From the NCBI RefSeq assembly GCF_001612945.1, contig NZ_BDBK01000002.1, positions 620,001 through 684,000 on the forward strand: a stretch of 64,000 nucleotides of DNA. Direction: 5' to 3'. Of this stretch, positions 51,973-63,538 are shown one piece after another (position 1 is the stretch's first letter; every line of letters begins with the position of its first letter). The notes under the pieces are model-generated. The model saw only the letters and a list, made by a program, of their open reading frames with translations, ran no database searches and was not told the origin of the DNA. Origin of the DNA: Nocardia inohanensis NBRC 100128. Its GTDB lineage: Bacteria; Actinomycetota; Actinomycetes; Mycobacteriales; Mycobacteriaceae. A program made the translations under genes and the position numbers.

Positions 51973-52707
51973 TTGATATTCTTGCTTGTCGACGTGGCAG
52001 AGAAGATGGACTCGGCAGACTCGACGTACGCCTCGGCCGACCTATTGATCAATATCGTTATATGGGCCGCCTTCGCCGTGTTGATCTATAAGATGGTGTG
52101 CTTGGCGCTGCCGCTTCGAGTCAATGCGGAGGCTACCGGCTTCGAGGGTTTCTGGAACCGGAAATGGCAGGTCAGTAGGGTGACAGGCCGGGTCTTTTGG
52201 TCGGACCCCAAAGCCATGGCCCAATTCGCTGTGGGCCGGCACCCCGATGGCACGCCGTACGCGCGGTCTCAGGTAGATGTCCGTGAGACCATTCGATTGC
52301 AGATGCTGGACGGCCGCCTTGATGATTTCCAGATAGTCAACTTCAATGTCAATCCAGGACGCGGCGATGTCCTCACCCTCTGCTATGCCCGGTGCGAAAA
52401 GAGGGGAGATACCATCGCTGTTCTGAATCATACGACCAATAGGCAATTCACAAACGAGGCCAGTTTGTTTCAACTCCTCGAGCCACACGGGGGTACGTAT
52501 GTGGTGATCGGAAGCATTCTCCTGGCTTTCATCGGCGTGTTCACCGGCTGCATTCTCCTGATCCCCGGTTTCGCGCTCATGATCCTGTATTACAAGAGGA
52601 AGCAGCGTGTTCGACGAAACTTCGGACTGCCCGGTCGAGAATCCGGAATCGTGGCGCTCTGGGACCGGAGTGCGGCCGAGGCGGCGGCTCTGATGAGCAC
52701 TCGATAG
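51973..52707 (+). CDS. Membrane protein of unknown function, lower GC
   Basis: The start is uncertain: TTG 51973, GTG 51994 or ATG 52006 (the last gives 233 aa). One helix lies near the N-terminus (LLINIVIWAAFAVLIYKMVC) and two near the C-terminus (YVVIGSILLAFIGVFTGCIL, LIPGFALMILYY). Between them is a ~130-residue soluble domain with VNFNVNPGRGDVLTLCYARC. Codon use is less GC-biased than neighbours, consistent with recent acquisition. It lies just upstream of the conserved DUF255 gene. Confidence 0.65.
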   Translation: MIFLLVDVAEKMDSADSTYASADLLINIVIWAAFAVLIYKMVCLALPLRVNAEATGFEGFWNRKWQVSRVTGRVFWSDPKAMAQFAVGRHPDGTPYARSQVDVRETIRLQMLDGRLDDFQIVNFNVNPGRGDVLTLCYARCEKRGDTIAVLNHTTNRQFTNEASLFQLLEPHGGTYVVIGSILLAFIGVFTGCILLIPGFALMILYYKRKQRVRRNFGLPGRESGIVALWDRSAAEAAALMSTR

Positions 52708-52755
52708 GGTTGAGGCGGGTGGAGCGCACTCTGTGTCCGCTCATACGGAAGGTTG

Positions 52756-54831
<2,076 letters not shown>

Positions 54832-54832
54832 A

Positions 54833-55300
54833 TCACACTCCGCGCCGGACGAATCGCCCGGCGCGCAGCATGGCGGGCACCGCCACCAGCACCGCAACGA
54901 TATGAACGGTGCGGCACACCGCGATCAGCCAGGACGCCACCGTCCACCGCGCGAAGAGCTCGCCGGGTGCGTCCAGCACCGCGCCGATCGGTTCGATCAA
55001 CAGCGACGCCAGCCCCAGCGTCCCCAGCCCGATCATGAGAGTGTTTCGAGCCCAACGGGATCCGTCTGCCATGCGATAGGCCAGCGCCAGCACGGCCAGA
55101 TAGACGGTGGCGCGAATCATGAGCCCCGGCAGCAGATCCGCGATATCGGCGGCGGGATGGTCGAGGTAGCGGGCGGCTTGGAATACCGCTTCGCTCGTCC
55201 CGGCCGCCAAGGCGATGACGATCGCGCGGAAGGCTACCGAAAGTGCCGGTGCGGCAGGATTTTTCGGAGTCGGTGCGGTTCCGGTAGCTGTCACGCTCAT
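54833..55300 (-). CDS. Four-helix membrane protein of unknown function
   Basis: ATG 55300 (155 aa), or a GTG three codons upstream; neither has a strong ribosome site. Four hydrophobic segments: AFRAIVIALAAGTSEAVFQA, MIRATVYLAVLALAYRMADG, NTLMIGLGTLGLASLLIEPI and SWLIAVCRTVHIVAVLVAVP. The stop is 2 bp from the convergent DUF255 stop. The family is not recognised. Confidence 0.65.
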   Translation of the reverse strand: MSVTATGTAPTPKNPAAPALSVAFRAIVIALAAGTSEAVFQAARYLDHPAADIADLLPGLMIRATVYLAVLALAYRMADGSRWARNTLMIGLGTLGLASLLIEPIGAVLDAPGELFARWTVASWLIAVCRTVHIVAVLVAVPAMLRAGRFVRRGV

Positions 55301-55506
55301 AAAGGTCACTGTGCCCGCCGCGAACGTCGAACCGAATCAACCTGACGTAGGGGCCGGACCGGTACGCCGGGACTACCTCCGGCCCTGTGCATCGCTTAAT
55401 TCATTGCCGCGCGCCGCAGCCGGTCCTACAGTCCCGGAATTGTGTTCACCTTGATAATTCCGCCGCCCTGTTCCACACTCTCGCAGGTCACGAAGGCCGT
55501 GCATGG

Positions 55507-57081
55507 CTAGCGATCGGCAGTCAGGCCGGCGGCGGGGTCCGGGGTTGCGCCCGGCGGCGTCGCGGCCGCGGGGGCGGTGCCGTTGCGGGGGACTGACAGC
55601 GGGCCGGGCGTGTCGGTCCAGCCCGGAGTGGGTTGTTTGCGACCGCGGAGGTGCAGGGTGTCGTGCAGCTGCCACTTATCGCGCTCGTAGGCGGAGGCGG
55701 CTTCGATGACGCACTGGGAGGCCAGGATTCGGCGGGGGACCTGTTTGGCTTCGGTGGTGAGGCGGGCGGCTTCGTTGACGGCGTCGCCGATGACGGTGAA
55801 CTCGATGCGGGTGTCGGCGCCGACGTCGCCGGCGAAGACCAGGCCGCGGGCCAGGCCGATGCCGATGTCGAGTTCGCCGACTACGGCCACCTCGTCGCGG
55901 ATGCGGCGGGCGGCGCGCAGGGCGGGAGTCGCGTTGTCGTCCAAGGCGATCGGCGCGCCGAAGATGCAGAGCGCGGCATCGCCTTCGAACTTGTTGACCA
56001 GGCCGTGATTGTCCTCGGTGGCGGCTACCACGATGGAGAGCAGGCGGTTGAGCTTGGCCACGAAATCGTGGGGGGCGAGTTCGGTGGAGAGGGCGACCGA
56101 GCCGGTGACGTCGACGAAGAGGGCGGTGACCACGCGTAGGTCGCCGGTGAGGTTGGCGCTGCCGGCGGTGAGGGCGCGCTCGGCCACCTCCGCGCCGACA
56201 TGGCGGCCGAAGACGGTGCGCATGCGTTCGCGTTCACGCAGATTCGCGGCGAGTTCGTTGACCGAGTGCTCGAGCCGGCCGATCTCGCTGGTGCTGCCGA
56301 TGGGGATGCTGACGTCGAGGTCACCGCGGGCGATGCGGTCCAGGGCATCGCGCAGGGTGTGCATGGGGGTGGCGACCGCGCGCGAGAGGGCGGCGGTGGC
56401 GACCGCGCCCGCGGACAAGCCGACCAAGGCCAGGTAGATGCCGGTGCGAATGCGCTCGTTGCCCGCCGAGGACGGATCGGCGAGCACCGTGATCAGCATG
56501 AACAGCGGCACCGCGCCCGCCACCGCGAAGGTGACCAGCACCCGCACCAGCACGGTGGAACTCCAATGCGAGGTGCCGTCGGTGACCTCGGCGACCACCG
56601 GAATGGTCGGCCGGATCAGGCGATCCACGATCAGATAGGTGATGCCGGCGGACTCCAGCCCGCCGAGCATGAACATCGACAGCACCACCGCGAAATCGTT
56701 CTGCGGGGTGGCGTGCGCGAAGACGGCCGCCGCGATGATCACGCCCGGCAGCCAGATGGCCAAGGCGCGCAGCGTGATCTCCATCGGCAGTTTGAGCAAC
56801 CGCCGCGCCTCGGATTCGGTCGGCGGGCGGTGCTGATCCAGCCAGCCGAAGTAATGGGTGCGATCCCGCACGGCCAGCACGATGCCGATGCCCGCGCCCA
56901 GCGCCGGATAGATCGCCACCTCGATGAAGGTTTCCATCCACTCGTCGCCGAGCCGGGTGAAGAAGCCGACCAGCCAGAGTTCGGTGGTGATCACCGCGAG
57001 ACCGCTGAGATTCGAAGCCATCACGACTGCGGATAGACCCCAACGCGCGCGCAGCGCCCAGAGGATGAGCCTGCTGATCAC
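55507..57081 (-). CDS. Membrane adenylate cyclase, class III (6TM-HAMP-cyclase)
   Basis: A GTG start gives 524 residues. Six membrane helices (residues ~10-250), then a HAMP domain (RAVATPMHTLRDALDRIARG), then a class III cyclase domain (~305-480): metal Asp in ALFVDVTGSVALST, substrate Lys and second Asp in VNKFEGDAALCIFGAP, and IGDAVNEAARL with the transition-state residues. The layout matches the Rv1318c-Rv1320c/Rv3645 group, which makes cAMP from ATP. The tail is Pro/Thr-rich. It is not part of the Rv1084-1086 order. Confidence 0.9.
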   Translation of the reverse strand: MISRLILWALRARWGLSAVVMASNLSGLAVITTELWLVGFFTRLGDEWMETFIEVAIYPALGAGIGIVLAVRDRTHYFGWLDQHRPPTESEARRLLKLPMEITLRALAIWLPGVIIAAAVFAHATPQNDFAVVLSMFMLGGLESAGITYLIVDRLIRPTIPVVAEVTDGTSHWSSTVLVRVLVTFAVAGAVPLFMLITVLADPSSAGNERIRTGIYLALVGLSAGAVATAALSRAVATPMHTLRDALDRIARGDLDVSIPIGSTSEIGRLEHSVNELAANLRERERMRTVFGRHVGAEVAERALTAGSANLTGDLRVVTALFVDVTGSVALSTELAPHDFVAKLNRLLSIVVAATEDNHGLVNKFEGDAALCIFGAPIALDDNATPALRAARRIRDEVAVVGELDIGIGLARGLVFAGDVGADTRIEFTVIGDAVNEAARLTTEAKQVPRRILASQCVIEAASAYERDKWQLHDTLHLRGRKQPTPGWTDTPGPLSVPRNGTAPAAATPPGATPDPAAGLTADR

Positions 57082-57208
57082 GTCGACCAGGTTGCGACTG
57101 TGGGGTCGGTCATAGCGTTGTTCGTGCCTCGGTGTCGTCCGTCTCTTTGTAAGCCGACTTTAGAGAAGTGAAGCCGCCGAGCGCACGTTTGCGGAAAAAG
57201 CTGTTGAT

Positions 57209-57916
57209 CTAGGTGAGCAGCACCAGCCACACGGCGATGTAGTGGCACAGCGCCGCGACGACCGTTGCGGCATGGAAGAACTCGTGATGACCGAAGACCT
57301 CCGGCCACGGATCGGGCCAGCGGGAGGCGTAGAGAATGCCGCCCACGCTGTAAGCAATCCCACCCGCGAGCAGCAGCAGTACCGGTGTCCAGCCGACGTT
57401 TCCGATCAGCGTTCCGGCGACCGGCACGATGGCCCAGCCCAGCAGCAGATACAGCGGGACGCCGACCCAGCGAGGTGCGGTGGGCCACAGCATCTTCAGC
57501 GTGACGCCGGCGATCGCGCCGATCCAGACCGCGATCAGCAGCACGGTGCCGGGGGTTCCGCGCACGCCGAGCAAGGCGAACGGGGTGTAGCTGCCCGCGA
57601 TGAACAGGAAGATCATCGAATGGTCCGCGCGCTTCATCCACATGCGCGCGCGATCGGTCTTCCAGTTCACCCGGTGATAGGTGGCGCTGACGCCGAACAC
57701 CCCGCACACGGTCAGCCCGTAGGCGAGCGTGGCCCAGGTGGCGGTCGCGGAGATCGTGCTCGCCACCGCGACCAGAGCGATCACGCCGATCGCCGCCACA
57801 CCCACGGCCCAGGCGTGAATGATTCCGCGCATGCGTGGCTTGAGTAATGCGAGTTCTTCCCGAACGGATTCGAGGGCGTCCGCCACGGGGGCGGAAGGCT
57901 GCACAGTGTCCGACAC
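57209..57916 (-). CDS. Hemolysin III / PAQR-family membrane protein
   Basis: GTG 57916 follows GAGGAGG; 235 residues with seven membrane helices. Conserved HlyIII residues are visible: [38 protein letters not shown], and [20 protein letters not shown]. These His/Asp/Ser residues bind zinc in the PAQR family. The name is historical; haemolysis is unproven. The position equals Rv1085c. A 20-bp palindrome lies 16 bp upstream. Confidence 0.92.
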   Translation of the reverse strand: MSDTVQPSAPVADALESVREELALLKPRMRGIIHAWAVGVAAIGVIALVAVASTISATATWATLAYGLTVCGVFGVSATYHRVNWKTDRARMWMKRADHSMIFLFIAGSYTPFALLGVRGTPGTVLLIAVWIGAIAGVTLKMLWPTAPRWVGVPLYLLLGWAIVPVAGTLIGNVGWTPVLLLLAGGIAYSVGGILYASRWPDPWPEVFGHHEFFHAATVVAALCHYIAVWLVLLT

Positions 57917-57932
57917 TTCTTACCTCCTCGGT

Positions 57933-57952
57933 AACCTACGGTACCGTAGGTT
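57933..57952. promoter_or_regulatory. 20-bp perfect palindromic operator
   Basis: Half-site AACCTACGGT followed directly by its reverse complement. It lies 16 bp upstream of the hlyIII start, overlapping the ribosome-site side, and 76 bp upstream of the divergent prenyl synthase. The CCTACGGTACCGTAGG form is typical of TetR-family operators; no tetR gene is adjacent. Confidence 0.7.
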
Positions 57953-58027
57953 GGGGAGATCAGCACCGTTCAGGTCGACTGTCCCGGTAAGTCCGCCGCA
58001 CAGGAACGGGGCGTAGGGTTGCGCGTT

Positions 58028-58807
58028 GTGAAGCTTGCGGTTCAGCTGCGGGGACTCCCTTATCGCATCTACGAGGCTCGGCTGTCGAAGCAGCTGGCCG
58101 GTCGACAGCACCCCAGGCACGTGGCCGTCATGTGTGACGGAAATCGCCGCTGGGCCAAGGAGAACGGGTTCGCCGATCTCAGCCACGGGCATCGGGTGGG
58201 GGCGCTCAAGATCGCCGAACTGGTCGGGTGGTGTGGCGAGGCCGGGATCGAGATGGTCACGCTCTACCTGCTCTCCACCGAGAACCTGAACCGCGATTCC
58301 GATGAGCTCCAGACCTTGTTCGAGGTCATCACCGACGTCGTCGACGAATTGTCCGCGCCGGAACAGGATTGGAGCGTGCGCATCGTCGGCGCGCTCGAGC
58401 AGCTGCCCGACGATATGGCGAGACGCCTGAGAGAGGCCGCCAAACGCACCGAAGGCCGCAATGGCGTGCACGTGAACGTGGCCATCGGCTACGGCGGTCG
58501 CCAGGAGATCACCGACGCGGTGCGCTCACTGGTTCGCCAGGAGATGGAGGCGGGGGAGAAGGGCGAGGACCTCGTCCAGGCCATTACCGTCGATGCCATC
58601 GGACAACATCTCTACACTTCCGGTCAGCCCGATCCCGATCTGGTGATCCGCACCTCCGGCGAACAGCGCCTCTCCGGATTCCTCTTGTGGCAGAGCGCCT
58701 ATTCCGAGATCTGGTTCACCGAGGCCTACTGGCCCGAGTTCCGCCGCGTCGATTTCCTCCGGGCACTGCGCGATTACGCCGCCCGGCACCGCCGCTTCGG
58801 GGTGTAA
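58028..58807 (+). CDS. uppS: Short-chain Z-isoprenyl diphosphate synthase (Rv1086-like)
   Basis: GTG 58028 gives 259 residues. Catalytic Asp37 is in VAVMCDGNRRWAKEN; NGFADLSHGHRVGALK, LYLLSTENLNRD and the C-terminal DLVIRTSGEQRLSGFLLWQS and EIWFTEAYWPEFRRVDFLRA complete the cis-prenyltransferase set. Rv1086 of M. tuberculosis makes omega,E,Z-farnesyl diphosphate, the precursor for decaprenyl phosphate. Position and size fit that enzyme rather than the long-chain paralogue, so the symbol is used loosely. Confidence 0.9.
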   Translation: MKLAVQLRGLPYRIYEARLSKQLAGRQHPRHVAVMCDGNRRWAKENGFADLSHGHRVGALKIAELVGWCGEAGIEMVTLYLLSTENLNRDSDELQTLFEVITDVVDELSAPEQDWSVRIVGALEQLPDDMARRLREAAKRTEGRNGVHVNVAIGYGGRQEITDAVRSLVRQEMEAGEKGEDLVQAITVDAIGQHLYTSGQPDPDLVIRTSGEQRLSGFLLWQSAYSEIWFTEAYWPEFRRVDFLRALRDYAARHRRFGV

Positions 58808-58939
58808 GAGTTCCCATCTCCGGGATCTCGAATCCTCGCGACCGCGTCGCGAGGATTCGGCCACAAGGTGTGAACAATTCAGTTGCAGTGCAACGGCTTC
58901 CGTGTTCGCGGGATCGTCGCTCCCGTACCGTCGGATTGC

Positions 58940-59515
58940 ATGAGTGAGCTGCGTGCCGTCGATGCTGCGTACATCACCTACGAGGAGTTCGGTCGCAGAT
59001 TCCTCGAATATGCGGCGTCCACCGAACGGATACTCGGGGCATTCGAGAAACTCACCGGGGAGGCATTCGATTTCGGCCCGATAGGGCTGGGACCGGGCCG
59101 GATCGCGAAACTCTCCGCGACCGTGCGACTAGGTCAGCCGCGCTTGGATCGTGAAGTCGACCAGCACATTTCGTTCGATCTGGTGATTCCCCTGGATGTC
59201 GATCTGCTCATCGATCTGTCGGTCGACCGGTATCCCTTCCATGTGGACGGGACCATCCATCTGCATCTGACCGTGCGGACAGCAGAACCGCTGCGGGTCA
59301 TCATCGAAATCGACGAGCCGCAGCCTTCCAACGTGCGCATCAATGTGGCGAGCGCGTCCCGGCGCGGAGAACTGCTGCGCATCCTGGCCAGCGTCGATAT
59401 GGAGATCCGGCGGTTCGTCTCGAAATACATCGCCGCCGAGATCTGCAAACCGAACATCCAGGCCGCCACCGATATCGACGTCGCGGGCCGCCTGGATGCG
59501 GCGTGGAAGCTCTGA
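58940..59515 (+). CDS. Conserved hypothetical protein
   Basis: ATG 58940 gives 191 residues. The protein is soluble, with alternating beta strands in VPLDVDLLIDLSVDRYPFHV, GTIHLHLTVRTAEPLRVIIE and a helical end (LRILASVDMEIRRFVSKYIA). The layout looks like a lipid-binding (SRPBCC or TULIP-like) fold, but I do not claim it. Homologous proteins seem limited to Nocardia-type actinomycetes, from memory. Confidence 0.65.
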   Translation: MSELRAVDAAYITYEEFGRRFLEYAASTERILGAFEKLTGEAFDFGPIGLGPGRIAKLSATVRLGQPRLDREVDQHISFDLVIPLDVDLLIDLSVDRYPFHVDGTIHLHLTVRTAEPLRVIIEIDEPQPSNVRINVASASRRGELLRILASVDMEIRRFVSKYIAAEICKPNIQAATDIDVAGRLDAAWKL

Positions 59516-59527
59516 GGGCGCTGTAGT

Positions 59528-59553
59528 AAGGGGCAAACCCCCACACCCCCTTC
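59528..59553. repeat. G-tract hairpin (dispersed family, copy 3)
   Basis: AAGGGG-CAAA-CCCC followed by ACACCCCCTTC lies between two convergent genes; on the minus strand it follows the coaA stop by 7 bp. Confidence 0.5.
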
Positions 59554-59560
59554 TTTTCAA

Positions 59561-60493
59561 CTAGAGCTTCCGCAACCGCAGCCGGTTGATGGTGTGGTCG
59601 GAATCCTTGCGCAGCACCAGCGTCGCGCGCGGGCGGGTGGGCAGAATGTTCTCCACCAGGTTGGGCCGGTTGGTGTTGTTCCAGATCTCCTTGGCCGCAC
59701 TGGTCGCCTCGGAGTCGTTGAACTTGGCGTAGTGATGGAAATGCGAATTCGGATCGGCGAAGGCGGTTTTGCGCAGCGCCAGGAAGCGCTGCACGTACCA
59801 GTTCTCGATGTCCTCGATCCGGGCGTCCACATAGATGGAGAAGTCGAACAGGTCGCTGACCATCAGCCGGGGCCCGGTTTGCAGCACGTTCAGCCCCTCG
59901 ACGATGAGAATGTCGGGCTGTCGCACGCAATGGAACTGCCCCGGCACGATGTCGTAGGCGATGTGCGAATACACCGGCGCGCACACCTCGGTCGCACCGG
60001 ATTTCACCTCGGTGACGAAGCGCAGCAGCTTGCGGCGGTCGTAGGACTCCGGAAAGCCCTTGCGATGCATGATCCCGCGCCGGGTGAGTTCGGCTGTCGG
60101 GTAGAGGAATCCGTCGGTGGTGACCAGATCCACCCGGGGGTGATGGTCCCAGCGCGCCAGCAGCGCCTGGAGTACACGCGCGGTGGTGGACTTGCCGACC
60201 GCCACCGACCCCGCCACGCCGATGACGAACGGGACCTGGCGATCCGGATGGGTCTCCCCGAGGAAGGTCGCGGTGGCGGCGAAAAGCCGTTGCCGAGCGG
60301 CGACCTGAAGGTGGATGAGGCGAGCCAAGGGTAGGTAGACCTCGGCGACCTCTTCCAGGTCGATCTGTTCACCGAGTCCGCGCAGCCCGGTCAACTCTTC
60401 CTCGGTCAGTACGAGGGGAGTCGACTTGCGCAGCGTCCGCCACTGCTTGCGATCGAACTCGACATACGGACTGGGTTCACTCATCCGTGCCAC
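59561..60493 (-). CDS. coaA: Type I pantothenate kinase
   Basis: The GTG at 60493 aligns with the start of the M. tuberculosis enzyme ([13 protein letters not shown] pattern); 310 residues. The P-loop is [14 protein letters not shown] (residues 92-105), followed by [25 protein letters not shown] and [20 protein letters not shown]. It phosphorylates pantothenate, the first step of CoA synthesis, and is usually inhibited by CoA. Position matches Rv1092c beside glyA1. Confidence 0.96.
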   Translation of the reverse strand: MARMSEPSPYVEFDRKQWRTLRKSTPLVLTEEELTGLRGLGEQIDLEEVAEVYLPLARLIHLQVAARQRLFAATATFLGETHPDRQVPFVIGVAGSVAVGKSTTARVLQALLARWDHHPRVDLVTTDGFLYPTAELTRRGIMHRKGFPESYDRRKLLRFVTEVKSGATEVCAPVYSHIAYDIVPGQFHCVRQPDILIVEGLNVLQTGPRLMVSDLFDFSIYVDARIEDIENWYVQRFLALRKTAFADPNSHFHHYAKFNDSEATSAAKEIWNNTNRPNLVENILPTRPRATLVLRKDSDHTINRLRLRKL

Positions 60494-60632
60494 TTACCCA
60501 CGTCCTCGGGTCGGCGAACAACAGCCACGCATGACCGAATTGTGCTCGCGGGCAACAGGGCCATGAACACCAGGTGTGCCTACTGGCGAGTAACACGCGT
60601 GACTTGCGCCACCCTCAACTCTCGAAACTCTC

Positions 60633-60668
60633 AGGGGCTTCGCCCCCGCACCCCCTCGGGCTGGGGGT
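60633..60668. repeat. G-tract hairpin pair (dispersed family, copy 4)
   Basis: GGGGC-TTC-GCCCC and CACCCCC-N7-GGGGGTG lie in tandem in the 281-bp gap between coaA and the DUF885 gene. No gene is seen in that gap. Confidence 0.55.
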
Positions 60669-60774
60669 GCGGCTCCTCGAATGCGCTCCGAGCGGGAGCC
60701 GGACATCGCCCGGGGCCGGGCGGGGTCACGGGCATCGAGCCCGTCGGTGACCGTCATCCCATAGGGTCGGTGAT

Positions 60775-61971
60775 ATGGGAGCGCATCCACTCGTCACCGA
60801 ATACCTGCGACTGGGACTCGCCTTCGACCGTTTGGAAGAAGGCTTCGTCGACGCCTATACCGGTGACCCGGCACTACGCCGCGAAGTGGAGAACGCGCCC
60901 GCTCCCGAACCGCGCGATTTGGCGAACAAGGCGGCCGCGCTGCGCAAGGAACTGCCCGAGGCCGGGTTGAGCAGTGAACGCGTCGAATTCCTGGACGCGC
61001 ATCTGGTCGCGCTCGAATGCTCGGGCCGCAAGTTCGCCGGGGACGACATCAATTTCATCGACGAGGTGCGCGCCTACTTCGATGTGGATATCGCGCCCGG
61101 CGATGAAGAGGAGTACCGCGAGGCGCACCGGCAGTTGGACGAGGTGCTGCCGGGTGAGGGCCCGCTGCTGGATCGGGTGACCGCGCACCGGCGCAATGAC
61201 GAACTGCCGGCCGAGCGATTGCACGAATGCGTGGACGCGTTCTCCAGCGCGCTGCGGGATCTGGTGCGGCAGCGCTATCCGCTGCCCGACACCGAGACCG
61301 TCGAATACGAAGTGGTGGGCGACAAGCCGTGGTCGGGCTTCAACTACTACCTGGGTGATTTCAAATCCAAGGTGGCCATCAACTCGGATCTGAAGCAGCA
61401 CATGGCGCATCTGCCCGCCTTGATCGCGCACGAGGCGTACCCGGGGCATCACACCGAGCATTGCCGCAAGGAAGCCGGACTGGTCGCGGCGGGCCAGGAC
61501 GAGCAGACCCTGTTCGTGGTCAACACCCCGCAGTGCCTGATGGCCGAGGGCCTGGCCGATCTGGCTTTGAAGTCGATCGTCGGACCCGGCTGGGGCAAAT
61601 GGGCGCAGGAGATCTACGCCGATCTCGGCCTGCGCTTCGACGGTGAACGCGCCGAACGCATTTCGACCGCCTCGGCGAACCTGCTCAGCGTCCGCCAGGA
61701 TGCCGCGCTGCTGCTGCACGATCAGCGCAAGGACGCCGACGAGGTCTCGGCCTTCCTGGAACGCTGGAGCCTGGTCACCCCGGAGCGTGCTCGCCAGTCG
61801 CTGCGCTTCCTGTCCTCGCCGCTGTGGCGCGCCTACATCTCCACCTATGTCGAGGGCTACCGGCTGCTCGGCGGCTGGCTCGACACCGCCGCCGACGCCG
61901 GCGAGCGTTCGGACCGATTCCGCCGCCTGCTCGACGAACCGCTGACCCCCGGCGCGATCCGCCGTATGTGA
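60775..61971 (+). CDS. DUF885-family protein
   Basis: A 398-residue protein from ATG 60775. The metallopeptidase-like signature is LIAHEAYPGHHTEHCRKEAG, followed by CLMAEGLADLALKSIVGPGW, the partner Glu segment. There is no signal peptide. Shorter than the paralogue at 20703 (about 560 residues) and with little identity outside the HExxPGHH region. Enzymatic role unknown. It ends 146 bp upstream of glyA, so the ZTP riboswitch is within this gap. Confidence 0.85.
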   Translation: MGAHPLVTEYLRLGLAFDRLEEGFVDAYTGDPALRREVENAPAPEPRDLANKAAALRKELPEAGLSSERVEFLDAHLVALECSGRKFAGDDINFIDEVRAYFDVDIAPGDEEEYREAHRQLDEVLPGEGPLLDRVTAHRRNDELPAERLHECVDAFSSALRDLVRQRYPLPDTETVEYEVVGDKPWSGFNYYLGDFKSKVAINSDLKQHMAHLPALIAHEAYPGHHTEHCRKEAGLVAAGQDEQTLFVVNTPQCLMAEGLADLALKSIVGPGWGKWAQEIYADLGLRFDGERAERISTASANLLSVRQDAALLLHDQRKDADEVSAFLERWSLVTPERARQSLRFLSSPLWRAYISTYVEGYRLLGGWLDTAADAGERSDRFRRLLDEPLTPGAIRRM

Positions 61972-61997
61972 CCCCGGCCAGGCCCGATAGGATGGGC

Positions 61998-62076
61998 GGC
62001 ATCGCGACTGGCGCACTTTAGGTGGAAGCAACCACCGGGAAGCACCGATGTTCCGCACCGCGCGCCTGGGTGCTGG
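61998..62076 (+). promoter_or_regulatory. ZTP (pfl) riboswitch upstream of glyA
   Basis: The leader has the pfl consensus: GACTGGCGCA (62006-62015), P2 hairpin GGTGG/CCACC with a GGGAAGC after it (62021-62043), closing pairs CATCG (62000) with CGATG (62046), and the hallmark CCGCGCGCCTGGGTG (62058-62072) that forms the pseudoknot. ZTP riboswitches sense 10-formyl-tetrahydrofolate shortage and switch on one-carbon and purine genes; glyA is a known target. No clear intrinsic terminator is seen, so translation control is likely. Confidence 0.9.
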
Positions 62077-62116
62077 ACAACCAGCCCCGGGGCGTACCCG
62101 GATCACGGAGGTTGCG

Positions 62117-63472
62117 ATGCAAGACGACACACTGAACCCTCTGGCCGACACTCCGGCGACGGACAATAGACTCGGCCGCGTGACGCCGACGAACTCTGTG
62201 AATTCCCAGTCCCTCAACGAGCTCGATCCCGAGGTCGCTGCCGCGATGGGCGGGGAGCTCGCTCGCCAGCGCGACACCCTCGAGATGATCGCCTCGGAGA
62301 ACTTCGTGCCGCGCGCGGTGCTCCAGGCACAGGGCAGCGTGCTCACCAACAAGTACGCCGAGGGCTACCCGGGCCGCCGCTACTACGGCGGTTGCGAGAA
62401 CGTCGACATCGTCGAGGATCTGGCCCGCGCCCGCGTCACCGAGCTGTTCGGCGCGGATTACGCCAATGTGCAGCCGCATTCGGGTGCGCAGGCCAATGCC
62501 GCGGTGCTGCACGCGCTGATGACCCCGGGCGAGAAGCTGCTCGGCCTGGACCTCGCGCACGGCGGCCACCTGACTCACGGTATGCGGCTGAACTTCTCGG
62601 GCAAGCTGTACGAGGTGCACGCCTACGGGGTGTCCAAGGAAGACCATCGCGTCGATATGGACGAGGTGCGCAAGCTCGCCAAGGAATCCCGCCCGAAGGT
62701 GATCGTGGCCGGCTGGTCCGCCTACCCGCGACACCTGGATTTCGCGGCCTTCCGTGAGATCGCCGATGAGGTCGGCGCGTACCTGTGGGTCGATATGGCG
62801 CACTTCGCCGGTCTGGTCGCCGCCGGGCTGCACCCGTCGCCGGTGCCGCACGCGCACGTGGTCTCCTCCACCGTGCACAAGACCCTGGGCGGTCCCCGTT
62901 CCGGTCTGATCCTGGCCAAGGAGGAGTTCGCCAAGAAGCTGAACTCCGCGGTCTTCCCGGGTCAGCAGGGCGGCCCGCTCATGCACGCCATCGCCGCCAA
63001 GGCCGTGTCGTTCAAGATCGCCGGTTCGGCCGAGTTCAAGGAGCGCCAGGAGCGCACCCTCTCCGGCGCCAAGATCATCGCCGAGCGCCTCACCGCCGCC
63101 GACGCCAAGGAGAAGGGCATCACCGTCCTCACCGGCGGCACCGATGTGCACCTGGTGCTGGTCGACCTGCGCAACTCGCAGCTCGACGGTCAGCAGGGCG
63201 AGGATCTGCTGCACGAGATCGGAATCACCGTGAACCGCAATGCGGTTCCGTTCGACCCGCGCCCGCCGATGGTCACCTCCGGTCTGCGCATCGGCACCCC
63301 GGCGCTCGCCACCCGCGGCTTCGGCGATACCGAGTTCACCGAGGTCGCCGAGATCATCGCGGCCGCGCTGACCGGTTCCGCCGACCTGGATTCGCTGCGC
63401 CGCCGGGTTTCCAAGCTGGCGCAGGAGTTCCCGCTGTACGAGGGTCTCGAGGACTGGCGTCTGCTGGGCTGA
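62117..63472 (+). CDS. glyA: Serine hydroxymethyltransferase
   Basis: ATG 62117 with GGAGG at 6 nt; 451 residues, with a ~30-residue N-terminal extension before the usual [20 protein letters not shown] start. PLP Lys is in [48 protein letters not shown] and [15 protein letters not shown] are standard. It interconverts serine and glycine, charging tetrahydrofolate with a one-carbon unit. Control by the ZTP riboswitch links it to folate and purine status. Confidence 0.96.
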   Translation: MQDDTLNPLADTPATDNRLGRVTPTNSVNSQSLNELDPEVAAAMGGELARQRDTLEMIASENFVPRAVLQAQGSVLTNKYAEGYPGRRYYGGCENVDIVEDLARARVTELFGADYANVQPHSGAQANAAVLHALMTPGEKLLGLDLAHGGHLTHGMRLNFSGKLYEVHAYGVSKEDHRVDMDEVRKLAKESRPKVIVAGWSAYPRHLDFAAFREIADEVGAYLWVDMAHFAGLVAAGLHPSPVPHAHVVSSTVHKTLGGPRSGLILAKEEFAKKLNSAVFPGQQGGPLMHAIAAKAVSFKIAGSAEFKERQERTLSGAKIIAERLTAADAKEKGITVLTGGTDVHLVLVDLRNSQLDGQQGEDLLHEIGITVNRNAVPFDPRPPMVTSGLRIGTPALATRGFGDTEFTEVAEIIAAALTGSADLDSLRRRVSKLAQEFPLYEGLEDWRLLG

Positions 63473-63491
63473 TCGCCCCTCGCGTAAAGCG

Positions 63492-63525
63492 AAGCCCGCC
63501 ACGGCCTTCCGGTCGTGGCGGGCTT
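63492..63525. terminator. Terminator after glyA
   Basis: A 12-bp perfect stem AAGCCCGCCACG/CGTGGCGGGCTT with a 10-nt loop, followed by TGTTTT. It lies between two convergent genes and the outer A and T runs make it bidirectional. Confidence 0.88.
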
Positions 63526-63538
63526 TGTTTTCATCCGA

